Assembly: GCA_003248965.1 (NCBI GenBank)
Contig: QFQU01000011.1
Coordinates: forward strand, 138,777-202,776
Length of the DNA: 64,000 bases
From: Brevundimonas sp.
GTDB lineage: Bacteria; Pseudomonadota; Alphaproteobacteria; Caulobacterales; Caulobacteraceae
Reading direction: 5' to 3'
A program made the translations under genes and the position numbers. The notes under the pieces were generated by a model. The model saw only the letters and a program-made list of their open reading frames with translations, made no database searches and had not been told where the DNA came from. Shown here one piece after another: positions 25,229 through 34,200 of this stretch; positions within the stretch are counted from its first letter, which is position 1; each line of letters begins with the position of its first letter.

Positions 25229-25348
25229 TCAGGCTACGCCGTCAAACGGCGTCTCTTCGATCTCCAGCGGCGGCCCGACGATCGCGCCCCGGGTGAGGGC
25301 GGTGACGGGTCCAAGGCCGATCAGTCGAATCTGAACGGTGCTGGTCAT
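25229..25348 (-). CDS. lasso peptide precursor A2
   Basis: A second 39-residue precursor, in a different frame from the long shadow ORF there. The leader contains RLIGLGPVTALTR with Thr at -2. The predicted core is GAIVGPPLEIEETPFDGVA, again 19 residues with a Gly1-Glu9 ring. It shares the leader motif R-L-I-x-L-G-P-V-x-x-L-T-R and ring GA(L/I)(I/V)GPPLE with A1, while the tail differs at five positions (Q/I, M/T, Y/F, G/V). GGAGG lies five bases before ATG 25348. It is a tandem duplicate of A1 together with its promoter. Confidence 0.85.
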   Translation of the reverse strand: MTSTVQIRLIGLGPVTALTRGAIVGPPLEIEETPFDGVA

Positions 25349-25415
25349 AGTAGCCTCCATTCGCTTGTCGCCGCGGAATGCGGCAGGTCATGGAGCGCCC
25401 GGCCAGGGCAGGGCG

Positions 25416-25439
25416 GCAATCTATATCTGTCGTGTATTT
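25416..25439 (-). promoter_or_regulatory. promoter-type repeat upstream of precursor A2
   Basis: This copy is identical over 24 bases to 25072-25095 and lies 68 bases upstream of ATG 25348, against 69 bases for A1. The near-equal spacing supports a transcription start or control role. It begins 14 bases before the XRE regulator stop. Confidence 0.6.
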
Positions 25440-25452
25440 CAACCGCAGCGGG

Positions 25453-25941
25453 TCAACCCTCCTCTTCCGGCGGCTTGCCCGCCAGACGGTCGCGGCCTGC
25501 GTCGAGCCAGGCCTCGGTCTCCTCGTTTTTCGTCCGGTTCTCGTCCTCGAGCCTGCGGAAGGTGGCGGTGAAGGCCTCGATGAGCGCCCGCGGATCCAGG
25601 GTCATGAGGCGATCGCCCATGGCTCCGACGAACTCGCCCAAGGCGATGAGGAAGATCAGCATCAGCTTGCTGTCGGCCGTCTGACGCGCGAACTCCGTCG
25701 AGCCCAGCGACGGTCCGAGCAGCAGGGACCAGGGATCGCAGTTAGTCGCCAGGGCGAAGCGGTGGACGTAATCGAGGTTCACCCGGCCCGATCCCGCCTC
25801 GAAATATTCGTAGGTTCGAAGCGGCAGGTTCATCGCCGTCGCCACCTGCTGGGCCGTCATGTTCCGCGCGCGGCGCACCGCCCGCGCAGCCAGGCCGATC
25901 AGTCGTGCATCACTCAACTTTTCCGGTGGATCGGGCGGCAT
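25453..25941 (-). CDS. XRE-family helix-turn-helix regulator
   Basis: A 162-residue protein with a Cro/C1-type helix-turn-helix in residues about 15-70: RARNMTAQQVATAMNLPLRTYEYFEAGSGRVN, followed by a helical C-terminal region with LMLIFLIALGEFVGAMGDRL and an acidic tail. It lies immediately upstream of the lasso precursor A2 on the same strand. Its product could therefore control the precursor units or be co-transcribed with them. ATG 25941 was taken as start; TTG 25965 is possible. Its target is not known. Confidence 0.75.
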   Translation of the reverse strand: MPPDPPEKLSDARLIGLAARAVRRARNMTAQQVATAMNLPLRTYEYFEAGSGRVNLDYVHRFALATNCDPWSLLLGPSLGSTEFARQTADSKLMLIFLIALGEFVGAMGDRLMTLDPRALIEAFTATFRRLEDENRTKNEETEAWLDAGRDRLAGKPPEEEG

Positions 25942-26186
25942 AGGCGTTCGACCTTTCTCCACCAAAGGTGCTGTGTTCGGTGAGTCCGATCAATGCAGGC
26001 GTGTGCGACTTTTTTGGATGATTTCGGAACCACGAGACCAACCCGCAAGAAAACGGCGGGGCCGATGCAATCCCATGGCGGCCTTCCCGACGAAGATTTT
26101 CGCAGACGATTTCGCCCCTTTGGGGAACGATAGAGCGACGGACGATCAGGAGCCGGCGGGGGCGCCGGGAAGATCGGGATCGGGTC

Positions 26187-26894
26187 ATGGCGCGTAACCG
26201 CGACCCGTTCACCCAGGCGCTGACATCGCTGCGTGAACGGATTCATTCGGGAACCCTGGCCGGCGGCGCGCCGGTGATCGTACAGGACGAAGCCGCACGG
26301 CTGCGCCTGTCCACCACGCCGGTGCGGGAGGCCCTGGCGCGGCTCAGCGGAGAGGGTCTCGTCGAGCGCGCCGCCTCGGGCGGATACGTCACCCTGCGGC
26401 TCGACGCCGCCGCGGCGCGCGATCGCTATGTCATGCAGGCGCATTACGTGCGCATCGCCGTCGACGCCAATGTCCGGGCGCTCGGATCGTTGCGGCCACC
26501 CGCCCCGCCGTTCGAGGCGCACGCGCCGCCCATCGCCGTGGAGCGGCTGTTCGCCGCCATCATCTGCAGCGCGGGCAACCAAGTGCTCTGGGAGGCTTAC
26601 CGGAAGGTCAGCAGCCAACTCGATCTCGTCAGGCGGATCGAGGCGGTCCTGTTTGACGATCTCGCCGTTGAGGCCACATCGCTTTATGCGGCCTACGCCG
26701 ACGCGGCTTCGCCCAGATTCGCCCTCGCCCTGGACCGCTACCACGAGCGCCGGATCAGCGCGGCCGGCGCCCTGGCCGCGCTGGTGGTCGGTGGCGTGCA
26801 GACCGGCCCGGTCGAGGCGGACGCGGACCACGTGCGCGGAGATCAACCGGCCTCGGCCACGAGCGCAGGGACACGCGCGCAACGCCGCTCATGA
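26187..26894 (+). CDS. GntR-family regulator
   Basis: A 235-residue GntR regulator with an N-terminal winged helix (LRERIHSGTLAGGAPVIVQDEAARLRLSTTPVREALARLSGEG, in pieces matching the family) and a divergent effector domain without clear FCD metal ligands. It is transcribed away from the XRE gene and converges on a second GntR gene, overlapping it by 52 bp at the 3' ends. The two GntR proteins share TPVREAL and a similar (C/R)RR end. A regulatory role for the lasso locus is suggested by position only. Confidence 0.75.
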   Translation: MARNRDPFTQALTSLRERIHSGTLAGGAPVIVQDEAARLRLSTTPVREALARLSGEGLVERAASGGYVTLRLDAAAARDRYVMQAHYVRIAVDANVRALGSLRPPAPPFEAHAPPIAVERLFAAIICSAGNQVLWEAYRKVSSQLDLVRRIEAVLFDDLAVEATSLYAAYADAASPRFALALDRYHERRISAAGALAALVVGGVQTGPVEADADHVRGDQPASATSAGTRAQRRS

Positions 26895-27448
26895 TAGGCC
26901 TCGAGCAAGCCCAGAAGGTCAGGGATGCGTCCCTCGACGATCTTCGAGACCATCGTCCGGACCGTCGCTCCGTCGCTCGCGTCGAGGCGGCGCTCAACCG
27001 TGAGCACCGCCTTCAACCGATCAACGACGCGCCGGTGCGCCAGGATCAGGGCGGCGTTCGAGGACTGGGTGATGACGGCGTCGAAGAGAGTCTGCACCCC
27101 GGCGAGCGGATCGACCGCGACGGCCGCCTTGCGCAGCGGCGTCAGCCCGCGCGGATAGAGGGTCAGGGCGGCGTTCAGATAGGCGAGCTGGAGCTCGAAC
27201 AGATCGATAATCTCGGAGGGACCGAGAGCGGGATAGAAATAACCGCGGCCACGACGGCGCTCGATCAGGCCCTGGCCGGCCAGGCACGCCAGGGCTTCCC
27301 GCACGGGCGTGGCGCTGAGACCGACCTCGGCCGCCAGTTCCGTCACCACGATCGGCTCGCCCGGGACGAACCGGCCTGCGGCGGCAAATCGTTGTACAGC
27401 ACCCAGAGCGGCCCCATAAGGATCGCGCGGTTCCAAAGCCTGCATCAC
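26843..27448 (-). CDS. second GntR-family regulator
   Basis: A 201-residue GntR regulator. The winged helix shows PIVVTELAAEVGLSATPVREALACLAGQGLIERRRGRGYF; the effector domain is helical and resembles that of the facing GntR protein (AYHERR near both C-termini). The two are convergent paralogues, probably from an inverted duplication followed by divergence. The promoter is expected in the AT-rich stretch upstream. The ligand is unknown. Confidence 0.75.
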   Translation of the reverse strand: MMQALEPRDPYGAALGAVQRFAAAGRFVPGEPIVVTELAAEVGLSATPVREALACLAGQGLIERRRGRGYFYPALGPSEIIDLFELQLAYLNAALTLYPRGLTPLRKAAVAVDPLAGVQTLFDAVITQSSNAALILAHRRVVDRLKAVLTVERRLDASDGATVRTMVSKIVEGRIPDLLGLLEAYHERRCARVPALVAEAG

Positions 27449-27848
27449 GCCCTCAACACTGTCTTGGGCGGACCGGGAAACGGGGGGAGCCGGTCCGATT
27501 GCTCAGAATACTGCAAATATTTTTCGCACAATGCAAGGTTATATTTTATAGGCGACAAAGTTGCGGAGAGCCCGCAATTTTCTTGCGGTTGATATCTGAA
27601 GATCTTCAAATCGGTCTATTTTTCCCTTCTCGATTACTCTCGGCGTGCTCGACTTGTGGTGTCCTCCAATTGCTAACAAACGGCTGACACACGTCCGCGC
27701 CTTGACGTGGCAAATCTTTTCGCTGGGCCAAGCGTCGCAATTCTTTTTCAAGGGCCGCCTGCCGCCGTCTTCCTCGTTCCGAGGCGCGCCTTGACCGACA
27801 AGCCCGCCACCGTCTACCGAACTTGAACTGCAAGCACAGGATCAGCCT
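27449..27848. other. AT-rich intergenic stretch
   Basis: About 400 bases without a convincing gene. The part from 27500 to 27680 is markedly AT-richer than its surroundings and holds the promoter of the upstream GntR gene. A short Arg-rich frame on the - strand (27606-27833) may be a gene remnant. It marks the boundary between the lasso locus and the efflux operon. Confidence 0.4.
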
Positions 27849-29252
27849 TCAGTTCGCCAGACCTGCGTCCCTCCAGCCTGCGCCAAGGGCCAACTGAGCC
27901 GCGGCCCAGGCCTGGGCTTCCTGCGCCTGGGCCTGCAGCGTGTCGAGGCGTGCGGAAAGGGCGTCTGCCTGAGACCGGGAAAGGTCGATCCTTGAAATCT
28001 GCCCCGCCTGTTCCTGCGCCCCGGCAAGGGCGGACAGACGCTCTGATGCAACCAAGGCGCGGTGTGCGGCGGACGCCGCGGCGCGAGAGCCGGTCCAGGC
28101 GTCGAGCGCGTCGTCGGCTTCCTTGAGCGCCGTCAGCACCGTCCCTTCCCATCTGGACATCGCCGCATCCGCGCCGGCGTCGGCGGCGACGAGGCGGGCG
28201 CGGATCCGATCCAGATCGAACACGCCCCAGCTCAGGGTGGGACCGAACGCGAACCCGAACGCGCCACGGTCTCCCAAGCGATCAGGCTCGGCGGTCAGGC
28301 CGGCGCTTCCCGACAGGCTGATCCGTGGATAGAGATCGGCGCGGGCCACCCCGGCCCGGTCGGCGGCGGCGGCGAAGCGGCGTTCGGCGGCGGCGACATC
28401 AGGCCGCCGGCGGATCATGTCGGTCGGGCTTCCAGCGATCAGCGTCTGGGGAATCGTGAGAGAACCGGTAAAAGGCGCCTCTGTGACCGGCGCGTCTCCG
28501 GTGAGCACCGCCAAACGACGGGCGGCGTTGCGTTTCTCCGCGGACAGACGGGGCAGGTCTGCACGCGCCGCCTCCACCGCAGCGACGGCCTCCGTCACAT
28601 CCAAAGACGATGCGCCCCCCTGGCCTTCCGCGACGCGCAGTCGCGCCTCCACGGATTCCAGCGCGGCGAGTCTTTGCTGCGCCGTCTCTTCCAGCCCGGC
28701 CAGAGACCGATAATCCAGCCAGGCGCGCACGACGCCTGCGGCGACGGCCGCTTCGGTCTGACGACGGAGCCAGAGCGCCTCCCCCGCGTCGGCCCGGGCC
28801 GCCTCGATGTTGGCTGAGAGCCCTCCGAACAGATCGATCTCCCAGGAGAGGGCGGCGCCGACATCAGCCAGCGTCTGGGTCGGCAGGCGGTCGGGCGTGC
28901 CGGGGATGGGCGGCTGTGACAGGCCCGCCGTTCGCGTTCGCGCGAGGCGAGCGCTTGCGTCGCCCAAAGGACGCGCCGCAGCCCTCGCTTCTCCGGCCAG
29001 GGCGTCGGCGGCCTTCAGATTGGCGCTTGCGGCTCGCAGGTCGGCGTTTCGAACAAGCGCCCGTTCGACAAGCCGGTCCAGAGCCGGGTCTTGGAACGCG
29101 CGCCACCAGTCCAGCACAACCACGCCCTCGTCTTCCGCCTGCGGCGTAGTCCAGGCCGCCAAGTCCGGGGCTGAAAAGGTCCGTTGCGGCGCCGTGGCGC
29201 ATCCGGCCAAGGCGACGATCATGAGCGCGGGAACGATGATTTGGACTTTCAT
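27849..29252 (-). CDS. outer-membrane efflux lipoprotein (NodT/TolC family)
   Basis: A 467-residue outer-membrane channel of an RND pump. It begins with a lipoprotein signal (ALMIVALAGCA, lipidated Cys18), followed by two repeated OEP domains: WEIDLFGGL in the first and SWGVFDLDRIRARL in the second, with DLYPRISLSGSAG between them. ATG 29252 overlaps the stop of the pump gene (ATGA); the frame continues upstream only as shadow. It forms the tripartite exporter with the adaptor and pump genes upstream. Confidence 0.9.
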   Translation of the reverse strand: MKVQIIVPALMIVALAGCATAPQRTFSAPDLAAWTTPQAEDEGVVVLDWWRAFQDPALDRLVERALVRNADLRAASANLKAADALAGEARAAARPLGDASARLARTRTAGLSQPPIPGTPDRLPTQTLADVGAALSWEIDLFGGLSANIEAARADAGEALWLRRQTEAAVAAGVVRAWLDYRSLAGLEETAQQRLAALESVEARLRVAEGQGGASSLDVTEAVAAVEAARADLPRLSAEKRNAARRLAVLTGDAPVTEAPFTGSLTIPQTLIAGSPTDMIRRRPDVAAAERRFAAAADRAGVARADLYPRISLSGSAGLTAEPDRLGDRGAFGFAFGPTLSWGVFDLDRIRARLVAADAGADAAMSRWEGTVLTALKEADDALDAWTGSRAAASAAHRALVASERLSALAGAQEQAGQISRIDLSRSQADALSARLDTLQAQAQEAQAWAAAQLALGAGWRDAGLAN

Positions 29253-32200
29253 GACGGGGTCTCCGTGGCGGGGGCCCGGTTTCGCTTCAGGGCCGGCAGC
29301 CGTTCGAACAACAGGGCGTACAAGGCGGGAATGAGCAACAGGGTGATGAGAGTCCCCAGAGCCAGCCCCCCGATCATGGCGGCGGCGAGCGGACGCCAAA
29401 GGTCGCCGCCGAAGACGAACAGCGGCACCAGTCCGACGATGCAGGTCAGTTTGGTCATGACGATCGGACGCAGTCTGACCTCAGCGGCGCGCGCGACGGC
29501 TTCGGCGTGATCCGCACCTGCGGCGCGCTCTTCGACGATCCGCTCCAGCAAGAGGACGGCGTTGTTGACGATGATGCCGCCCAGCGCGAGCAGCCCCAAG
29601 GTTGCGGTGAAGTTCATTTCCTGGCCGGTCACGAAAAGTCCCAGCGTGGCGCCGATGATCACGAAGGGGATGGACGCCAGAACGATCACGGTCTTCCGCA
29701 CGCTTCCGAACTGCCACAGGAACAGCGCGGCCATGCCGAGGATCGCCAGCGGCAGATACTGGTTCAGACCTGCGTTGGCTTCCTTCGACTCCTCGATCTC
29801 GCCTCCGAACTCGAGCGTGTGGCCGGGCGGCAGATCGAGCTTGGCCAGAGCAGGCCCGATCCTGTCCGTGATCGCCTGGGCGGTGAGGTCCGGGTGACGC
29901 GCGGTGATCGTGATGGCGGGTCGCTGATCGCGCCGGTTCAGCAGGCTGTTCTGATCGGCTAGACGCACGGTTGCGATGTCGGCCAGCGCCACTCCCTCGG
30001 CGACGGGCGTCATGCCGATCGTCTCGGGCGAAAGGCGCATCTCCGGCCGCGCTCTCAGAATGACCGGCGTGAGCAGATCGCCGCGCCGCAAGGTGGTGAC
30101 GGCGGCGCCCGAGTAGACGGCCTGCAGGGCGTGCGAGACCTGGGCGGACGTGACGCCCGCCGCCTCCGCCCGTGCGTTGTCGATGTCGATGACCAGGCTC
30201 GGTATCAAGGCTTCAGCGTTGTCGCGCACGTCTCGAATGCCGGGTACGGCCCGCAGATCCGCCATCACGGCGTCGGCGGCGACCTCGAGCACGCGGCGAT
30301 CCGGGCCGGTCAGCCGGAAAACGGCCTGGCCGGATTCGGACGCGCCCAGCGAGAAGCGTTTGGGCTCGGTCCGCGCTTGTGGGAAGCGGGCTGCCAGGTC
30401 CGTGCGCAGGCGTTCGACAGCCGTATCGATATCGGCGTGCTTGTCGAGGTTGACGATGGCGTAGGCGCGGTTTGCGGCTGGTGTCGGCGGGTTCAGCCCC
30501 AGGATGAAGCGCGGTCCGCCGTCGCCGACATAGACGACGTTGCTGACGGCTTCGGGGTGAGCGGTCTTGTCGCTGAGCCTCGCCGAGATCGCCCGAGCGA
30601 CGGCCAGCGTGGTCCGGGTCGATGTGCCGGGAGCCAGCTCAATCGGGATCTGGACCTGGGCTCTGGCCGACGGCGACAGCAGTCCCGTCGGCAGCAGCCC
30701 GTTGAGCAAGATGGCCGCTGTCAGAAGCGCGACCATGGCGGAGACGATCGTCACGGGACGTTTCACGATCCGACGAACCCGACCGGCATACCATTTGCGC
30801 AGTCTGCCGATCCAGCCGCCGTGTTCGTGGTCTGGATCGGGCGCAGCGACGAACATCTTGCTCAACAAGGCGATGATCGTCAGCGACAGGAAGAGCGAGA
30901 GGAGCAGGGTGATCCCCAGGACCACCGCGAGACTGCGCATATACTCTGCGGTGTCGCTGGCGCCCGCGACCAAGGGCGCAAAGGCCAGGATGATGGCGAG
31001 CGAGGATATCAGCAACGGCGCGGTCATCGTCCGGCCTGCGGCGACAGCCGCCTCGAGAGCGGGCTCGCCGTCTCCGATGCGCCGCTGGTAATCCTCGACG
31101 ATGACGATGCCGTTGTCGACGAAGATGCCCAGGGCGATGATGATGGCGGCGATCGAGACCTGATGCAATTCGATGTTGAGGGCGCGCATCGCCAGCAATG
31201 TGCCGAGGACTGTGAGCGGCACGATCACGCCGGTCACCAGGCCGGCGCGCCAACCCAGAAACACCACAACCACCCCCATGACGATCGCGACGGTCTCGAG
31301 GAAGATCTTCCCGACTTTCAGCAGGTCGTGCGCGACCACTTCGGCCTGATCGGTAACGACCGACAAGGTCATGCCAACCGGCAACTCGGCCTGAACCTCC
31401 TCCGCACGCGCCTCGAGTCTTGAGGCGAGGTCGACCACGTTCAGTCCGCGCTGCATCGAAACACCCAGAACCACCGCGGGCTTGCCGTCGAAGACGACCG
31501 CTGACACCGGCGGATCCTGCGGACGCTGTTGGATGGTCGCCAGGGCCGACAGGGGCAACGAGCCGCGCTGCGGAAGGGCGATGGGAACGGAGCCGACGGC
31601 GCCGGCGCTGGTCAGTTCGCCGCTGGTCTGCAAGGTCAGCGTGCGGCCCGAGATGTCGATCTCGCCGGCGGGCGTGACCCCGTTCCGTTCGGCGATCGCC
31701 TTGGCGATCGCCTCCATCGAAACGCCAGCGCTCGCCAGTTTGGCAGGGTCGACGTCGATGTAGATCTGGTCCTCCTGCGCTCCGTGAAGCGACACCTGCT
31801 CCACGCCTTCGACGTTCTGCAGACGCAGGCGGGCCACGCGGGCGAACTCGTGCAACTGACCCGGCGTGTAGGCTGGCCCGGTCAGGGCCAGGGTCATCAC
31901 CGAGACCCGACCCCAGGAATCATTCAGGATGGGGCCGGTCGTGCCTTGGGGAAACTGGGAGGCGGCCTCGTTCGCTCTGGCGCGCAGCTGTTGCCAGACC
32001 TCCCCCACCCGTCTCGGCTCCGTGGCGTCGTGAAGGGCGACGGTCATGAAGATCGATCCGGGCCGAACCGCCGTTTCGATCGTATCGACATCGGCGAGGG
32101 TGCGAATCCGCTCCTCGAGCGGTTTGGCGATGAGACTTTCCATCCGTTCGGGCGACGCGCCCGGGAGATAGGCTTCTATAGTGGCGGCGCGGAACGGAAC

Positions 32201-32317
32201 GGTGGGTTCTTCAGTGGCGGGGAAGCCGACCAAGGCGCCGATCCCCGCGACCAGAAGCGCCAGTGCGCCGATGAGGGTGAAACGCGACCGTTTCACCGCG
32301 ATAGCGGTCAGAGACAT
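29249..32317 (-). CDS. RND-family efflux pump (inner membrane)
   Basis: A 1022-residue resistance-nodulation-division transporter that exchanges protons for substrates. There is one N-terminal membrane helix (SRFTLIGALALLVAGIGAL), a large periplasmic porter domain, then helices 2-6 with ALGIFVDNGIVIVEDYQRR, a second porter domain and helices 8-12 with ALGGIIVNNAVLLLERIVEER. The paired GIxVDNxIVxVE-type motifs are the RND signature. It sits between adaptor and outer-membrane channel genes. Sequence style is closer to the multidrug HAE1/AcrB-like branch than to heavy-metal CzcA pumps; the substrate is unknown. Confidence 0.92.
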   Translation of the reverse strand: MSLTAIAVKRSRFTLIGALALLVAGIGALVGFPATEEPTVPFRAATIEAYLPGASPERMESLIAKPLEERIRTLADVDTIETAVRPGSIFMTVALHDATEPRRVGEVWQQLRARANEAASQFPQGTTGPILNDSWGRVSVMTLALTGPAYTPGQLHEFARVARLRLQNVEGVEQVSLHGAQEDQIYIDVDPAKLASAGVSMEAIAKAIAERNGVTPAGEIDISGRTLTLQTSGELTSAGAVGSVPIALPQRGSLPLSALATIQQRPQDPPVSAVVFDGKPAVVLGVSMQRGLNVVDLASRLEARAEEVQAELPVGMTLSVVTDQAEVVAHDLLKVGKIFLETVAIVMGVVVVFLGWRAGLVTGVIVPLTVLGTLLAMRALNIELHQVSIAAIIIALGIFVDNGIVIVEDYQRRIGDGEPALEAAVAAGRTMTAPLLISSLAIILAFAPLVAGASDTAEYMRSLAVVLGITLLLSLFLSLTIIALLSKMFVAAPDPDHEHGGWIGRLRKWYAGRVRRIVKRPVTIVSAMVALLTAAILLNGLLPTGLLSPSARAQVQIPIELAPGTSTRTTLAVARAISARLSDKTAHPEAVSNVVYVGDGGPRFILGLNPPTPAANRAYAIVNLDKHADIDTAVERLRTDLAARFPQARTEPKRFSLGASESGQAVFRLTGPDRRVLEVAADAVMADLRAVPGIRDVRDNAEALIPSLVIDIDNARAEAAGVTSAQVSHALQAVYSGAAVTTLRRGDLLTPVILRARPEMRLSPETIGMTPVAEGVALADIATVRLADQNSLLNRRDQRPAITITARHPDLTAQAITDRIGPALAKLDLPPGHTLEFGGEIEESKEANAGLNQYLPLAILGMAALFLWQFGSVRKTVIVLASIPFVIIGATLGLFVTGQEMNFTATLGLLALGGIIVNNAVLLLERIVEERAAGADHAEAVARAAEVRLRPIVMTKLTCIVGLVPLFVFGGDLWRPLAAAMIGGLALGTLITLLLIPALYALLFERLPALKRNRAPATETPS

Positions 32318-32331
32318 GATCGAAGCGCCGG

Positions 32332-33456
32332 TCAGGAGGTGAAGGGAATCGGGCGGACGGTCTGGCCGACCCTGAGCAGTTCGGCGCCATCCGCGACGAT
32401 CCGCTGGCCAGGAACGAGCGGACCGCGGATTCTCGCGCCGTCCGGCGTCACGGCGATGAGCGTGACGGGGACCGCAGACAACCGATTGCGATCGTCGAGA
32501 CGAAGCACGCGCCGTTCGCCGGACCGCGCAGCGACAAGCGCGGACAAGGGCGCCGTGACAGCATCCGCGTTGACTGCGCCGCCCGCCAGTCTGAGCTCGA
32601 CCGCGGCGCCGCTCGGCGGCGCGCCGTCCAGGATCGCAAACCGCGCCATGCGGGCATCCACCCCGGCGGCTTGTGACGATACGCCGACCAGTCGGGCGGA
32701 TCCGGACCCGTTTCCGTAGCGGAAGACGGCGACATCGCCGATTTTGGCTGTGTCGAGAACATCTCCAGAAAGCGCCGCCAAGATTTCACGCCGGTTTCCG
32801 GATTCGAGCGCGAACATCGGAGCGCCGGCCGCGAGCACGGCCGAGAGTTCGACATGGCGGGTTGCGATCACGCCGTCGGCGGGCGCGCGGATGACGGCCG
32901 TGCGGGCGAGGCGCGCCGCCTGGGCGGCCTGGGCGCTCGCCCCGCGGTCCTGCTGCTCGGCTTCGGATGCGGCCGTTCTGGCCTGGTCGAGATCGCGCTG
33001 CGGCGCGGCGCCGGCGGCGACCAAGGCTTCCAGACGACGGACTTCGCGCCGGGCCCCGTCCAGACCGACCTTGGCGGCTTGGGCTCCGGCGGCGGCGCGA
33101 GCCGCTTCCAGCCTGAGCGGTTCGGGGTCGAGCTCGGCGAGGATCTGACCCTGACGGACTTGATCGCCGACATTGACGTAAAGTCTCACGACACGACCGC
33201 CGGTCTCCGTCGCCACTTCATGGACTCCGAGGGAGCGGACCGTCCCGACGGCCGCGAAATGTTCGCCGTCCGCCGCCCTCACTCGCACCGTCAGAGCGGG
33301 CTTCGGCGCATCCATTCGAGAGGTCGCGTCCGGCGCGCAGCCGACAAGGAAGACAGAAGCGCTCGCGACCAAGGACGTAAACGTCAGGAGAGCCGCCCCA
33401 GATATAAGTGAGGCCTTGCTTACGTTTTGCGCAGAGCGATTTGCGGGAGACGTCAT
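32332..33456 (-). CDS. RND efflux periplasmic adaptor
   Basis: A 374-residue membrane-fusion protein with a lipoprotein-type signal (SASVFLVGCAPDA). The biotinyl-lipoyl-like halves are seen as TGGRVVRLYVNVGDQVRQGQILAELD and RAPADGVIATRHVELSAVLAAG (quoted across the hairpin). An Ala-rich coiled-coil hairpin lies between them (about residues 115-180). It is the first gene of the pump operon, 14 bases before the pump start, and is divergent from nothing; the TetR regulator lies just upstream on the same strand. Confidence 0.9.
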   Translation of the reverse strand: MTSPANRSAQNVSKASLISGAALLTFTSLVASASVFLVGCAPDATSRMDAPKPALTVRVRAADGEHFAAVGTVRSLGVHEVATETGGRVVRLYVNVGDQVRQGQILAELDPEPLRLEAARAAAGAQAAKVGLDGARREVRRLEALVAAGAAPQRDLDQARTAASEAEQQDRGASAQAAQAARLARTAVIRAPADGVIATRHVELSAVLAAGAPMFALESGNRREILAALSGDVLDTAKIGDVAVFRYGNGSGSARLVGVSSQAAGVDARMARFAILDGAPPSGAAVELRLAGGAVNADAVTAPLSALVAARSGERRVLRLDDRNRLSAVPVTLIAVTPDGARIRGPLVPGQRIVADGAELLRVGQTVRPIPFTS

Positions 33457-33495
33457 GGCGTGTCGGATCCGGTTTGGGTGAGTGGGTGGCTGGGA

Positions 33496-34125
33496 CTAGC
33501 GCGCGGAGTCTGGCGCGATCGTGCGCCTGATCATGGCGAGGGACGCCGCCACGAACGGCCCGCGCGCCGCATTCGGCAGACAGAGCCGGCCATAGATGCC
33601 ATCACAAAGACAACTGACGGCCAGCGCGACCTCTTCAGGATCGACATTCGGATCGATCTGGCCGCGGGCTTGAGCGGACGCGATCACATGGGTCAATGCT
33701 GCGGTCATGCGAACGTCGGACGCCACCAGCATCTCGGCGACCGCGGGGGATCGGGACGCTTCAGCCACGATTTCAACGCGCAGGCGGGCCATGGATTCGA
33801 TAATAGGATCCGTCGCGAGAGCGCCAAGAACCTGCTCGACCACAAAGAGGAAATCCTCAGCGTCGCGCAAGCGATCGATCAGAGCGATGCCCAGCTCCAG
33901 ATCCTTTTCGACGAGCGCCAGGACCAGCGCTTCCTTGTTCTCGAAATACTGGTACAGGCCGGCGATGCTGATGCCCGCCTCGGCGCTGATTTCCGCCGTG
34001 GTCGTCGCGTGGAAACCCCGCCGCAGGAAGCAGGCATGCGCGGCGTCGAGAATCTGCGCCTGGCGCTCGGCGCGGGCGACGGGATCGGCGGGACGTCCAC
34101 GACGGTTGGGGGCGGAAGCGGTCAT
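33496..34125 (-). CDS. TetR-family repressor of the efflux genes
   Basis: A 209-residue TetR regulator. The helix-turn-helix is ATTTAEISAEAGISIAGLYQYF in the N-terminal 60 residues; the C-terminal domain (DPNVDPEEVALAVSCLCDGIYGR) binds the inducer. It is followed by the efflux adaptor on the same strand and is divergent from the SMR exporter, with an AT-rich quasi-palindrome in between. It probably represses both directions. Confidence 0.85.
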   Translation of the reverse strand: MTASAPNRRGRPADPVARAERQAQILDAAHACFLRRGFHATTTAEISAEAGISIAGLYQYFENKEALVLALVEKDLELGIALIDRLRDAEDFLFVVEQVLGALATDPIIESMARLRVEIVAEASRSPAVAEMLVASDVRMTAALTHVIASAQARGQIDPNVDPEEVALAVSCLCDGIYGRLCLPNAARGPFVAASLAMIRRTIAPDSAR

Positions 34126-34128
34126 AGG

Positions 34129-34158
34129 TGATATTTATAAGTGATCATTTATTTAAGT
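34129..34158. promoter_or_regulatory. candidate TetR operator
   Basis: This AT-rich quasi-palindrome is centred on TGATCA (34142-34147), with TTTATAAG to the left and TTTATTTAAG to the right. It lies between the divergent TetR and SMR genes, where a repressor would control both. The symmetry is imperfect. Confidence 0.4.
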
Positions 34159-34200
34159 CAACCCGTTGCCTTCGATGTTGGCGAGAGGTAGATTTCCTTC

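Noticed and set aside
25242..25442. 66-residue - strand frame over precursor A2
   Set aside because: It is a wrong-frame shadow; the A2 frame has leader, core and ribosome site.
30131..31423. 430-residue + strand frame
   Set aside because: It is antisense to the RND pump; the pump has clear RND motifs throughout.
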